From Pinus tabuliformis (taxonomy: Eukaryota; Streptophyta; Pinopsida; Pinales; Pinaceae), in NCBI GenBank assembly GCA_031772625.1, contig CM062818.1, positions 216,125,742 through 216,189,741 of the forward strand: a stretch of DNA of 64,000 bases, given 5' to 3'. Below are positions 32,421 through 44,900 of the stretch, piece after piece (position 1 is the first letter of the stretch; every line of letters starts with the position of its first letter). Position numbers and translations under genes: made by a program. The notes beneath the pieces are model-generated. The model saw only the letters and a program-made list of their open reading frames with translations, was not told the DNA's origin and ran no database searches.

Positions 32421-34197
32421 GGAATAAATGAAGATTGTATGTGAAGATTTTTATTAAATTTAAATTTAGTGATAAAATATTAAAATAATTTTTTAATTGT
32501 TGAAATTGTATAGGTTGTGGTGTGAGATTTTTAAATATATTGAATAGATTTATTTAAATAATAAATATTTTAATTTAAAATTAAAATATAAACTATTTAA
32601 TAAACATGGTTACTATTTTTTTTAAATACCATTACTAAATTATTTTTTTTAATTGATAGAGAATTAATAATTTTAGAATCTCAAAAAAATTCATAAAGAC
32701 TTTGATTTTTGCATCATTTCTATTAATTACAACAGTGAGCACAAAACAAACTCACATATATTTCCATATTGCCATAATTTCAGCGTTAATGGATATATAT
32801 TCCCAAAAATTGGGTCTATGAATATATTAATTTAGTTGTTGGTAAAAAATTGATTCTCTAACTTAAACCTATCACTAAATAAAGTTATATAGTTTCATAA
32901 TAGTTTTACCTTTCAACAATTTAAATTTAAATTTCCCTATATTCAAATTGAGTGACAAGTACTAGCTACTATGTAGCACTTGTTTGAGGTAGATTTTGAT
33001 TATAAAATAAAAAACATAACAAATATATGATTAAAATATTGAAGATCAAGTGCTAATGTTACGCTGGTGGGTCTTAATGGTTGAATGTTTGTGAATGTCT
33101 ATATTAGGGGCTTGGACCCATTGGGGTTTATTCTGTTTAATGTTTTATGTATTACAACAAAAGTTTCATGATATTGACAGTATATTATAATACAAATTAC
33201 ATGTCAATAATATTCAACGTTTAAATAATACAAAATTTATATTTGTATGAACATTTAATATAATACGTTATATATATAAACATGGTTATTACATTATCTA
33301 CAATATACACATTGTAATATGTTATTCAAATTTGGAATATAATTATTATTACATGTTAAATAATTATTTACTATATATTTTGAAAATATTTTAAGAGACA
33401 ATTATTTTAGTTTTAAATTAATTATGATATTGTTATTGTTGGTTTAATTATTTACATGATTTAGTTAATTTTATTACATGTATATTAATATACATAATTA
33501 TAATAATTACAATATGTCTCTTTTTTTAATTGTTTTTTCTCTTTTATTTGTATTTTTTTAATGTAAGAGTATCAACCCAAGAGAAGAGGAGAAGAAAAAT
33601 GACCAATGCGACCAAATGTGAATTATGAGATGATATGGAAATGAAAGATACAACATTACTCCCATGTGATCACTAAGGGATTGCAAAAGGTAACGATCAA
33701 GTGAACCTGACAATAATTACAATAGCCAAAGCCCCTGAAAAAGTCCCAATGTCAAGCAATAAATATCCTAAAAGTGAAAATTCACCAAAACACCGGTAAA
33801 GAATGGAGTTGAGAAATGAAGGGTCCCCATGATTTAAAAAAAAAAAATATCCGGGGTTGTCGCCACAACACAATAATAGAATTAAGGAATAATACATAAA
33901 TAGTGATTTATTTAATTATTCCTAGGGGATTTAGTCTATTGTGACAAGGAATCATTATCAAACAGTGTTTTAATAATTATTCCGAGAGAGAATTAATTAA
34001 ATAATGATTTATTCAATTATTTGCATGTGTTTTTTTTTTTTTTTTAATTAGAAAATAGTTTAATAAAAATGGTTTACTAAATTATTTCCCAAGGTGAAAG
34101 TGATTTTACTATGGTAAATTAACCTACATTGTGTATTTTGATCTACCTAGTTAGAAATGGCTAGGTGACCATTTTTTGATGACAACATCTATAATAA
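32295..34197. other. AT-rich DNA with (TA)n microsatellite; nothing coding seen
   Basis: Starts with the right aatat duplication. The stretch is strongly AT-rich. TGATTTATTYAATTATT-like motifs recur near 33905 and 34005. No element ends or coding motifs recognised. Confidence 0.6.
32356..32417. repeat. (TA)n microsatellite, about 31 units
   Basis: Uninterrupted alternating TA for roughly 62 bases, about 60 bases beyond the end of LTR3. Confidence 0.95.
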
Positions 34198-34974
34198 TTA
34201 TTGCTTCCTAAAAAGTCTCTTGAACTCATTCCAACTCAGCTCCTCTGTCTTGATGCTTTTCACACGCTTCAAATCTTCACACCACATGTTTTCTTTTCCT
34301 TTAAGATTGAAAATAACTATCTTGGCTTTCATATTATTTGTGTAATCGTGCATCTGAAATAACTTCTTCATCCAAAGAATCCATGCTTCTACATCTTCTG
34401 GTATCTTCAACTCTCCATAAAAGGTAGGAGGCTTAGATTTCTTGAACTCATCCGACAAGTATTACTTCTCATTACTCCTGTAAGGACGTGAACTATGATA
34501 ACCATGTTTTCTCTTTGATCCAGAACTAGAATATATCCCATAGCCGGTACATATCCTGTTAGTTGTATCCATCCATCTACCACCTCCGATTGTGTCATCC
34601 ATGTCTGACATGTGTCCTCCATGAGACTTTCTATCATATGCCCCTTTAGTCCTTTCATTTTGTTCGTAACTTTTTGGTGGTTGTCCCTGTCACTGCAATT
34701 ATGATAAACTCTAAAGGATCACTGCATTGACCTCTACCTGATTTTCCTTTTCCCTAGAAAGTCTTTCCTGTGATTGAATGACCATGTCATTATCTGCTTT
34801 CCAACTCCTGATTTCTACCTTTAAACTTCTCAAGGTGTCTGCTATATGAGGAGAGTACTCATCTCTGTGTTGCTCATATGATCTATAACGAGAGTCACAT
34901 GAACTGTAATCCACTACTTTTCCTGTCATATCTGATCTTCTTCTTCTTGCAATCATACCATGTCTGATAACCAA
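34198..34974 (-). pseudogene. gag: Ty3/gypsy gag fragment
   Basis: The N-terminal part (34974-34711) starts MVIRHGMIARRRRSDMTGKV and has a charged, probably coiled-coil segment. After a frame change there is a G/S/D-rich linker. The segment 34458-34198 holds the retrotransposon gag core: PPTFYGELKIPEDVEAWILW, KAKIVIFNLKGKENMWCEDL, ELSWNEFKRLFRK. Family members continue with YLSERYY-like residues, but here a stop and unrelated AT-rich DNA follow. Confidence 0.78.
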
Positions 34975-35230
34975 ATATAACCATAATCAACAGACCTTAG
35001 TGAAGTTTAGGGGAGGTTATCTCGTCTACATTATAGATCCGAATTAGCACAATATATGTATATATAATGAAATCAACATATCAATTGTTTCAGCATCAAC
35101 ATCATAATCCTCTAGATGATGACACAACCGCAACAATGACGATCTCAAATCATGCATAACAAACACATCCATAACTAACATGGATGCATAAAATTAACAT
35201 CTCACCCATCTAGTCTAAGGGTTTGAACCT

Positions 35231-35246
35231 GGAAGCTCGAATACCA
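35231..35246 (-). other. Degenerate primer binding site
   Basis: The minus strand reads TGGTATTCGAGCTTCC, close to the TGGTATCAGAGC of tRNA-iMet primer sites, three bases inside the LTR end. Confidence 0.6.
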
Positions 35247-35249
35247 CCC

Positions 35250-37167
35250 TGTAACCACCCCCTCCCATCTTTACCCAATTTCACCAACCTACTAAGGTAA
35301 ACAAGAGACAAATAGTTACTATGACATGACCCAACCTCCAAGCTCCAATTCTGAAAGTGGGTTTGATACATCCATAACTCACAACATTGCCCGAGGATAC
35401 AAGAACACTTAAGGGCCAAAGGGTGAGCATAGGTGACCAAACCTTAAGTTGGGGGTCTTTTTCACTACCCTAAGCCCACAATCGCATGCACGACAAGGCC
35501 AAGTGCTAGCTATAGGCCTCTAACCGCAAGCACAACACTGCCTCCATGCGTTTATAGCCCAAAATCTCTAGTTGAGAGTGTACGATCTCGATATTTGAGA
35601 CACCTTTCTAATACATCCTCCAGACCACTCCCCAAAACTGCATGTAACTTCTTAGAATGATAAATGGCATAATGACAAAACTTCTCATATAAAAGTTGAA
35701 CAACTAACCCAAGACATGCGTAGTCCATGATAGACATTTTGTCAAACACATGGAAAACATGTAAGCTGCCTGTCATGTATGCATATCTGATCATGATAGT
35801 CTGAGATTCATATGAGAATCACCAATAAGTCCCCATGTCCTCTCCACATAGTTGCAACAACACTTATTAGTCCTTACATTCACCAATTGATCAATAACTA
35901 AATAATTCTCAAGAAGAGCCATATATAATACACATTATATGACCAACATATAACCAGAAAATAACCAGCATAGAAGCCATGAAAACTGAACCATAATATC
36001 ACCAACATAGTCACTACGAATTATCATAGATCACAATAAGTAAATGTCTCATATTAACATGGGAAAATACCAACTAAGTTAGGGCCTTCCACGTACCACC
36101 CGACCATAGGTTTGGATGAACCAAATCTCTCTTTTAGCCAATCACCCTTGTGCTATATTCCAAGCATGAATGTGGGATCTCATGGAATAATCCAAGACAA
36201 AACCAAACTAGGGTTTCCATAGGATAAAGCAACTCAACTATCAATCACATTCATTCCACCTCGACGGTCAGACATCACTAACACCAACCAGAGCGGTCTC
36301 TACGCAAGTTGTCCAAAGCTCCAGGAACTCGTAACTCAACCCACAACCCTCCAAGGCTCTAGAGTGTTTGTCTAACCCGGCACCAGGGAAAATTAACTTA
36401 ATCCCCCAAGGGATCCAGGACTAGTAAATCAACAAATGTTGTTTTAGGGCTTCCAGAGCATTTGTTTCAGCCCACAACCATTAGGAACATGAGCACTAAT
36501 CATAAAAAACATCAAGTAGAAAATCCCACAAAACAATGGATATCTAGGAAATGGCAAGCCAAGGATAAAACCATTGTCACTCTAGAGAATTCCCCATGCC
36601 AATGGAAACACATAACCAGAAAATCAAATGCATATACCATGCATATACCTGCAAAATAATCTAGCTATAGTTGTTGATCCAAATTTTCCCTTACACTTTC
36701 CTGGTTTCCCTTACCTTCTTTCTACAATCCAACTGAATGCTAAAGTGCTCCAAGAATGATCCACAAATTCTCCAAGATTTTTCTAAGTGTGCAAGAGTAT
36801 GAGAGTGTAAGAAAATAAAACAAAGCTCCAAAATCGAACTCATAGAAGGTTGTGAACTAATCCTCAAAAGCCTTTTTATCATTGAGGCCTCTACTTTCTT
36901 CATTTTCCTTCATTTTTCCTTCCATTTTCCTCTCATGCAAATCTGTGTCTCTTCACATTCTTTTTTTCCTATTTTCCTTTATTTCATAAATAAAATGCCA
37001 ATTAATGCCACTTTGTCTTTTCCAATGGCTTTACCAATTTCCATAGCCATAAATTAATCACCAGTGATACCCATCACTATGTTTTTTGCAACATTTAACT
37101 TGGAATATGTGTCCCATGACCTTGTGCTTCTTTTATTTAAATAGAAAATTAACTAGTGGTTGTTACA
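35250..37167 (-). repeat. Candidate 5' LTR (about 1918 bp)
   Basis: Plus-strand ends are TGTAACC at 35250 and GGTTGTTACA ending at 37167, an inverted terminal pair. The inner end abuts the degenerate primer site. The partner LTR is missing, so the outer boundary is provisional. Confidence 0.62.
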
Positions 37168-39202
37168 CCTCGCACAATTTGTCTACACCCCTCTCCCCCT
37201 CTCCCCCCATGTTCTTTGCATGTTATTTATCTCCCTCTCAAAACTTGGATTATGAAATCAGTAGGTTAGTTTCTAAAGAAATTGGTGATATCATTCAACT
37301 AAAGCAGATGAAATCAAGCTGGGTAAAGAATTTTAATAAGACAAGTATTGAAAAATTACATATTGCATATGAGTGAAATAAAAAATAAAATAATAAATCT
37401 ATGAATGAAGATGGAACCAATAGTGTAGGGAAAGGGGGAGAGAAGTTAATGGAATAGAAATAATGGTCTAATTCATGAAAAGAAGGTAAGCTTTGTCTTA
37501 TTTTAATTACCAAGTGAGAAAGAACCTTTAACAATTATGAATTATCTATTTTACAAGTCCAATGGCTTAAAAGGATGCCAACCCTTAAAGTTGTCATTAA
37601 CCATAAGGTAGTTAAATAGGGTACGAAATTTACTAGTATGTAACTCAATTGTATACTAAAAGTCAGGATGATAATTAAATCTAAAATTATATAATAATAA
37701 ATGTTTTGATATGTGGATCTTAATTTGAAAATGTTTATTTCTTATGATAAATTTCGAAGAATTTATAAAGGTCATAGTATACCTAGTATAGGTTTGATAG
37801 TTTCTCAACACATAGGCTATATTATATGTTATAAGTTTTGGAGTTTTGTAGCGCATATTTTTTGGTCAAATTTACCCAAAATATGGTAAGGAATTATTGG
37901 AATCATAAGTTTAAGCTATGAAATATGCACAATTTGAGTGCCTTAGAAGTTTTTCGTGGTGTTAAATCTATTTTTGTATTCCTGAATGCATTTCAAATAA
38001 CAAAGATTCACAATATGACCAAAACTTGTTTCACTTGATTCTAACAAAAAAAGGTCAAAACATAGAATAGTTATACAACACATTTACAAATTTCACAATA
38101 TTTGTATACAAATAAAGGTTTTGACATTAGTACATCTATAACATTTGTGATATATGGATATCACATGAAAATATTTGGGTATTTATTTTTTAGAATAATA
38201 AATATTGCATAATTTTATGATATTTATAAAATAATAAATTTTCATTTTTGGAAATCTCTTTGATATATATATTTATTATAGGTAATTATAAATGTTTTAT
38301 AAATTGTTGTTGATAAAGAAGATGATTAATATCTACTATAATTAAAATAGTTATATTAAAATCTCATTTATAATTTTAATTATTTTTAATATGACAAAAA
38401 AATATTATTATTTTAATATTTTTTAACCATTATAAATTAGAATTAAAAAATACAAAATACTTAAATATAAATGTCTTTATTCAAAATTTTATTCAGAATT
38501 TAAGAGAGGGGCATGGTGCCAAAATCCAATCCACGTAGACTGGAAGCTAAATAGAAAATCCTGATTGGCAGTACGGCTTAGCTTGACTTTATTCAACCTA
38601 GTATACATGTCTGGGCAATCCACTGACTAATTAAGTAATCAAGGTTTTATACACGTTCAAAGAGAATCATGGACATTCATTAAAAAAAAATATAACATCT
38701 TTAAACATTTAAATTATTACTCTTTTCAAAAAGAATCATGATCCATTCATAAAAAAAAATATAACGTCTCTAAGCATTTAAATTATTATTGTTTTCATTC
38801 GTAGTAACATGAGTATACATAAACTTAGAATTTATCATATTAATTATAATAATCTATGTATTTATAAGCATAACTTAAGTGTCCATTCAGTTCATAGTAT
38901 GCAAGTTATTTGCAATCCATGAATAAGACAACAAAATGTATCATCTAAGTATTCAAGAATGATAATATTGTGCTAAGAAATCTGAGATTTTCTAATAAAA
39001 CAACATGAGACCACTAAGTGCATATCCTATTCTAGCCCTTACCTATGCCATCCAAATGAAAAAAAACATTACACATTGTTAAAATATAACCTTTAAACAC
39101 AATTTTAGGCAACAAAATCCAAATATTTATGGATCACTCAACAAGTTACATTTCCCAAGTTAAATATGACACAAGTTACATGTCATGAGCTCTACAACAA
39201 AA
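37168..39202. other. AT-rich DNA with a small duplication; nothing coding seen
   Basis: No recognised gene. It holds a two-copy tandem duplication, period 68, at 38656-38791 (TTCAAAGAGAATCATGG... and TTCAAAAAGAATCATGA...). Confidence 0.6.
38656..38791. repeat. Two-copy tandem duplication, period 68
   Basis: TTCAAAGAGAATCATGG... at 38656 is repeated at 38724, each copy ending in a CATTTAAATTATTA segment. Confidence 0.88.
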
Positions 39203-39442
39203 TCACAGCTGGAGTGTTCCATTTTGTTTCATCCAAGAGGGATTGATAAAATCTGCAGCAAGAAGATCCACCAGAGCCATGTATATCAGAATTCCAGAAG
39301 ACGCCGCATTAAATACTCCTTCAACGATCAGTGCCGTGGGGCTGTTCTCGTTGTAAGGCGCTGAGATCCCAATTTCCAATGCAATACCAAAGGGCGTTGT
39401 CACAGCAAAGAAGAACGTCATCCTTGAAACTCGACTGCTCCA
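39203..39442 (-). pseudogene. ZIP family zinc/iron transporter, C-terminal exon fragment
   Basis: ZIP proteins import Zn or Fe across membranes through eight helices. The minus-strand frame reads [20 protein letters not shown], then [20 protein letters not shown], then [15 protein letters not shown], which is the helix 5-7 region of plant ZIPs (VTTPx[10 protein letters not shown], GxxNAxSxGxLxYMALVxLxAxDF). It stops after NGTLQL, where other ZIPs go on for another 30-40 residues with the last helix. The remainder of the protein is not found nearby, so this is probably a gene fragment or pseudogene. A candidate upstream exon is listed separately. Confidence 0.8.
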
Positions 39443-39641
39443 CTCAACAATCATCAAACCCCAAAAATACCAAGAACATTCAAAAACTTATGGTCCAAGA
39501 AATGACAACCCAACAATTTGCATTCTTTCCAATTCTACCCATTACAAAACACTTCACAAATTCTGGTTCTTCGAGAATCCTATGTAACATAATTCTCACG
39601 CATGTTGAGCAATATCATAAATAAAAACTCTGCAAACTTAC

Positions 39642-39857
39642 CATTGCACTGTTCAAACTCGCTACAAGAATGATCGAACCTACGAATAGAAACTTGAGTC
39701 TTAGCACAAACTTTCTGGCTTGATCTAAATAAGTCCGAGCCTCTTTGGTGGTCATGAAAATAGTGTGCTCTACCTGACAGTGGATCAGCGTACTGCATGA
39801 CTCGCTAAGTACAGGAATATCCATCTTCACATGTTTAGTGCTTCTGCCACCTTTCAT
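39642..39857 (-). pseudogene. Possible upstream exon of the ZIP fragment
   Basis: An open minus-strand segment with one hydrophobic stretch (KFLFVGSIILVASLNSAM) ends at GCAATG followed by GTAAGT (39636-39641), a perfect plant 5' splice donor. It faces the ZIP exon about 195 bases downstream. Similarity to the first ZIP helix is weak, so membership is a guess from position and splice signal. Confidence 0.25.
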
Positions 39858-39962
39858 TAGCAGAATGTGAGAGTATCCTGCGTGACTCGCTAATTACAGG
39901 AATATCCCTCTTCACATGTTTAGTGCTTCTGCCACCTTTCATTAGCAGAATGTGAGAGTACA
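39793..39962. repeat. Two-copy tandem duplication, period 85
   Basis: 39793-39877 (CTGCATGACTCGCTAAGTAC...) is repeated at 39878-39962 with about four differences. The first copy overlaps the candidate ZIP upstream exon. Confidence 0.93.
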
Positions 39963-40440
39963 ACCGCGTTAGTTGGAAAAACTTAATTGTATTTGGCATA
40001 TGATGGCAACACGATGGAGACTAGCGTGGTGAGCAATATTTAAGTAATTTAGAAGTATAAAAAAAATACAGGTGTTAATTATTTAGAATAAGGAAAGTAT
40101 AAATAGTACATGGTTTTGGGGCCATATTTAAGTAGTAAGTGTTCAAGGAAGGAAACAAAGTAATGATTTTGAAATTTGAGAAATTTGGTAAGAATAAATA
40201 TTTATGTGTTAATAACCATTGATGTTTTATTTTTATTTTTTTAATAGCAGGAATAATAAAAAATTAATATTTTTAATTATTTTTGAGGTTATTCTAATAT
40301 ATTTTTAAATAATTGAATTCAAAGTAAATGTAGGATGAAAAAAAAATGATCTAAAGGATGTAGATTCTCATTATTGTCAGGAAGTAGATTTATAACCTGA
40401 AAATTAAAAGTAATATACTCTATCTTATTTTCCTTATAGA
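39963..40440. other. AT-rich DNA, nothing recognised
   Basis: No coding or repeat signal beyond low complexity between the duplication and the LINE fragment. Confidence 0.55.
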
Positions 40441-41181
40441 AGCAGGTCTTTCCCCTATTGAGAGCCTAGCTATGTTTAGGTTTCTGTTGTACAAGCACAA
40501 AATCAGTAACATAGACGATCATAGACTTCCTAAGCTAGCTTTAAATTCTAGCCAAAACCACCTAAGGCTCAATCGAGGGGGGCATAAAGACACAAGGGCC
40601 TGGTTAAACTATTGGGAGATCAACGAAAATGATGCATTGCAAAACATAAATAACATTAAAGATATTGTTACTTCTAAGTTCAAAGAAAAAATGTGGTGTG
40701 AGAAAGACTTAGCGGCTAAAAGAAAATTAAGTTATTATAAGAACGTCATCAACCCCACCCTAGAAGATCAAAAGTATCTCTCTATTTTAACTAGCTCAAA
40801 GAAGAAAATTAATATAGCAAAGATTAGAACGAATTCTCATGAGCTCCATAGTGAAACAGGTCGTTGGGCAGTTCCTAAAACGCCATGGACGGAAAGGATC
40901 TGCCATATATGTGAGAATAGGAACATCCAGGATGAAAACCAATTCCTCTTAGAGTGCCCCGCGTATAACCACATTAGATCTCAGTTTCACAATCTTTGTT
41001 ACAATACTGACCTTCCTAGCCTTTTACAATGTCAAAATTATAGTGAGCTCGTGAGGCTTCTCTCCAAGCTTTTTGAGCATACGAATAAAATCTTAAATCA
41101 AAATAGATAATTTGTTTCTTTAGGTCCGATAGACCATTATTTGGTCTCAGTGGAGGTTAACCATCATCATCATCATCATGT
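40434..41181 (+). pseudogene. LINE ORF2 C-terminal end (5'-truncated copy with CAT-repeat tail)
   Basis: The frame is open from upstream of the first ATG (40472) to a stop at 41108-41110. It reads EAGLSPIESLAMFRFLLYKH, DDHRLPKLALNSS, then KIRTNSHELHSETGRW, and a zinc-knuckle-like ERICHICENRNIQDENQFLL with ECPAYNHIRSQF. The TxxH-x-L-x-x-E-x-GRW and ICxxC...DE..FL..CPxY pattern is the C-terminal end of non-LTR retrotransposon polymerases. It is unlike the CPLC-HLF-C version of plant L1. The frame has no stops over about 225 codons, unusual for a dead copy. About 50 bases after the stop come six CAT units (41162-41179), a typical LINE 3' end. Confidence 0.72.
41162..41179 (+). repeat. (CAT)6 at LINE 3' end
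   Basis: Six perfect CAT units follow a short 3' UTR (GGTCCGATAGACCATTATTT...). Several LINE clades end in short tandem repeats rather than poly(A). Confidence 0.85.
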
Positions 41182-41780
41182 ATTCGTACCTTAATTTATT
41201 TCATTATAATTTAAAGGAACGTGAGTTTTTAGTCAAGTGTTTAGTTTATTAGAGATAGTTTTACCTGTTGTTTTAGAGTAATATTTTTAACTTAAGAAAC
41301 ATGGCTTTTTATGTTAGTTGCTAAAATTACTTTGAATATATTTTCATGTTTTTTAAAGTAACTTTTAATGTAAGAATTACCTATTAAAATAAATAAAAAC
41401 TATAATTATTATTTTTCTTAAATAAATAATTATTTATAAATTTTAAATTAATCAAATTAATTTAAATAACAAAATTTAAAAAATAATAATAATAATTAAA
41501 ATTTAATATAAAAATGGAAAATGTAATAAGTTTTAGGAGGAAGGGATTTCTCAAATTGTTACAATGTGAAAAGTCCCTGATTCGTCAAACTAGGAAGATC
41601 AACCCCACTGTAGTTTTGGCAACCTTAATTGGGGAGAGATTAATCACCCAAACCTAATGATTTATTATTTATTAGTTATTGTTTTACTTTTTAGTCGTGG
41701 AGTTCTTAAGTAACCATATATTCGACAATATGAATATATATTGATATTTTCATTAAATCTTTAAAAGCTATAAGTTAGCA

Positions 41781-41966
41781 AGTATGATATAGAGATATAT
41801 TGGTATTTTCCTTAAATCTTTGAATGTTAGAAATTTATGAAGTTAGTGGGTATGCTTCTTGTGATTGTTCTTGAGTATGATATAGAGATATATTGGTATT
41901 TTCCTTAAATCTTTGAAAGTTAGAAATTTATGAAGTTAGTGGGTATGCTTCTTGTGATTATTCTTA
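41781..41966. repeat. Two-copy tandem duplication, period 93
   Basis: AGTATGATATAGAGATATAT... at 41781 recurs at 41874, nearly identical through GCTTCTTGTGATT. Confidence 0.93.
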
Positions 41967-44900
41967 TGTACATTTTTATTTTTATTTTAAATATTATAAT
42001 AATTTAATTTTTAATATAAAATTAAATAATTTTTTAAATTATAAATTTTTTTATGTTTTATATAAAGAAAATTATAAAAATGGTTATTTAGTAAAATATC
42101 TTGCTACTTAAATATACAATTATTTTATTAAACCAAATCAAATCAAAATGAAAAAAATAACACAAAATTAAATAATAAAAGTAAAAATTAACAAATATTA
42201 AACTAATCAACCATACCTTAAAAGAACCACTCTAAAGACATTCAAGTGAATGTGCCTTCAACTCTAAAGAGTGAAGCTATGTATTAACAAGAACTTGACC
42301 AACATTAAAAACAATAATGCCTTATATAAGAGAAAAGACGTAAACCAAAGATTAAATAAAAAGTTGATACGTTAGGAAATTCTCATGTACACCCTCTTAA
42401 TAAAACAATTAAGTAATAGTAGAAACAAAGAAGTGATATATGATATAATGTTATCATATATAAAGGAAAAAATTATCATAAGAATATGACAAAGTGTATC
42501 AAGGAATATAAATAAATAAAATAAAATATACAATAAGATTATTCATATGAAAATTTTAATGTAGAAGTTCATTGCTGATGAATATGATACAAAAAACAAC
42601 TTCCTCCATAAAACTATCATGTATATCAATCTTCATATGCTCATGACAAGTCTCTCCATAGTTCAAACATCTATGATGTTCACATGAGGCTCCATGTGGT
42701 CTCGTGTAGTTAGACTCTACTAGAGAGGATAAAGGCCCATACCATCCCCCAAGGTCACTTGTAAGTTTCTCATGGCAGGATAGCACTATGAACATGCTAT
42801 GTTGCACTAGGCTATGAGTCAATCTAGTTATGAATGTATGGATTTGGATAAGGTCATCCCATAATCGAAGATGTTGGGTTAATGGGTTAGGCCTTCACCT
42901 AAGGGGGAGAGGACCTCAAGTTGACTCATGCCTCTAGAGAATTTTCTCTATCATGTGTAGATCAATGACCCATCCCTTGGAATTCACCAATGTCAAAGTT
43001 GTTAACATGTTAACCTAACATAATCTCTACTGATATTTTCCTAGTAAAATACATAGCCACCTCCCTATTATTACAAGGAAGGCTGTCAAATACCATAAAC
43101 CACTTATCCATCCAACTATCTATAAATAGTTGGTAGGTCCACTAATTTATACAAATGCATCTATCTGTGACTAGTGGTTGTAATTGAGCTCTAGGTCAAT
43201 AAACAATGCCATTAATTATTGTTTTGAAATGTTTAGTTCTCTAACTTAGTATTTCTATATACTTTTCATATGAAATTCAAATGACCCCAGAATTAGAGAT
43301 ATTCGTTGATTGGCTTTGAGAATTTGCAATGAAAAATATTATTGTGTTAGGGAAGTGGCTAGTGGTAACTAGGAGGGCCCTTTGGTATTCTTCATTTCAC
43401 ATATGGGGGTTGTAAGAGAGTTTGAACTTGTATCAATTTCCATGTTAATTTTTGTCAATTATGGGTTGGGGTTTGGTGTGTCTTCTTGAGGTGATTTTTT
43501 CTTTGGATTTTCACTAAGATACTAATAAATTGTTCTACAATTTAATAGTGGAAAATACAATTTAGAATTTTTTTCAATTAAATTAAAATTATGAAAAAAC
43601 CGAATTCCATCAAGATACTTGCTTGGAATAGATTGAAGACTAATTTATTAGAGTTTGTCAATGATTTCCAAGTTATATCCTCAAATTTTCTCCTAAATTT
43701 GGCCAATTCCCCATAAAATATGTGGTGTGGTATATTGGTGAAATAGATAGGCCATGGGAATTTTACAAAATTTTGATAGGAATACATATTTGTGCACATA
43801 CTTAGAGCATGTGTGTATTCTTATTAAGGAATGCACACACATTTTTTTCCTAGTCTACCTAGTGTTAATTTGGCAACCTTGATGGTGATTCAGCAAATGC
43901 CAAATTTAGACATTAAGGAACACATATGCATTCCTAACAATGTGAGTATGTTCCTACATGAGTGCATTTGTGTCGACCCCATGACCACTTATTTTACCAC
44001 CATGTTCTTGAAAGTGAATTTAGATTGTATATTGATTTTCTATCAAGCAATTCACCCAATGTGTTTGCAACTCCAAAATTTTGGTTTAATAATGCTAACC
44101 TACATTTTAGTAATTGTTTGTTTATCTTACCCTCAAATTTCAACACAGATATGCTTGAATAACCCCTCCCATCACTAATATGTTGAGGAAAAGGGAAGAT
44201 GAAGTTTTATTCTTGTCCAACAAAAGAGATGGAAGGTGAGATCGAAGGAATATCTAGGGAACATTGGATGTGCTATCATTGAATGTGAAATACAGGGGGA
44301 GATCAAGAATATGTTATCATTGATGTTTTAATGCCTTGTTATTGATTTGTTGATGTCACACTTGAGGTCATGGATGAAGGTGATATATTTGAAGGAATTT
44401 CTTCTTCAGTTCCTTAGCTCAGATGAGAAAGCTAAGTGTACCTTTCCAATGACATATGGAACTTGATCTAATTCCCAAGTTATGAGGAGATATTTTTTTT
44501 TTAAGTTAAGTGGTGTGAAATAGAGTTGGATTTCCCTTGACCCATAGAGCACCAAAATTAAATGGCGTTGACGAATTCCAAACCCCAACCTTTGATTAGA
44601 GGTTAATGGGGAAGGTGCCCACAATTGTGATTCATGCCCATCTAACAATTTAGATAAATGACATAGATCAATTGTGAGCCCCCCTTACCACCATGTTCAA
44701 AACTACCATGGGGGTCTGAAAAACCACAATTTGAAATTTATAATTGGTTTTAAATAACATGTGGAAGGAACATCCTAAGTGATGAGATGTAAAGTTGGCT
44801 GGCTTGGTAGACCACAAAGGAGCATGCATGGTAGGTGATGTGGCAATGATTACCATTTCTATTGACCATCATCTACCACCCTACTCTACAAGCAATGAAA

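Larger units (their letters stand above)
34198..37167 (-). mobile_element. Chromovirus-like Ty3/gypsy fragment (5' LTR, primer site, gag)
   Basis: On the minus strand: LTR (37167-35250), primer-site-like sequence, about 260 bases of leader, then a broken gag that stops matching near 34195. Pol and the 3' LTR are absent, so this is a 3'-truncated copy. The gag resembles those of plant chromoviruses such as the conifer IFG7 group; this assignment is from motif memory. Confidence 0.68.

Noticed and set aside
42840..43030. Possible LTR start (TGTTGGGTTAATGGG near 42871)
   Set aside because: The TGTTGGG resembles LTR starts, but no matching CCCAACA end, primer site or polypurine tract could be paired with it.
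43831..44178. 115-codon open frame with hydrophobic stretches
   Set aside because: No recognisable family, an overlapping frame of similar length, and length expected by chance in such DNA.
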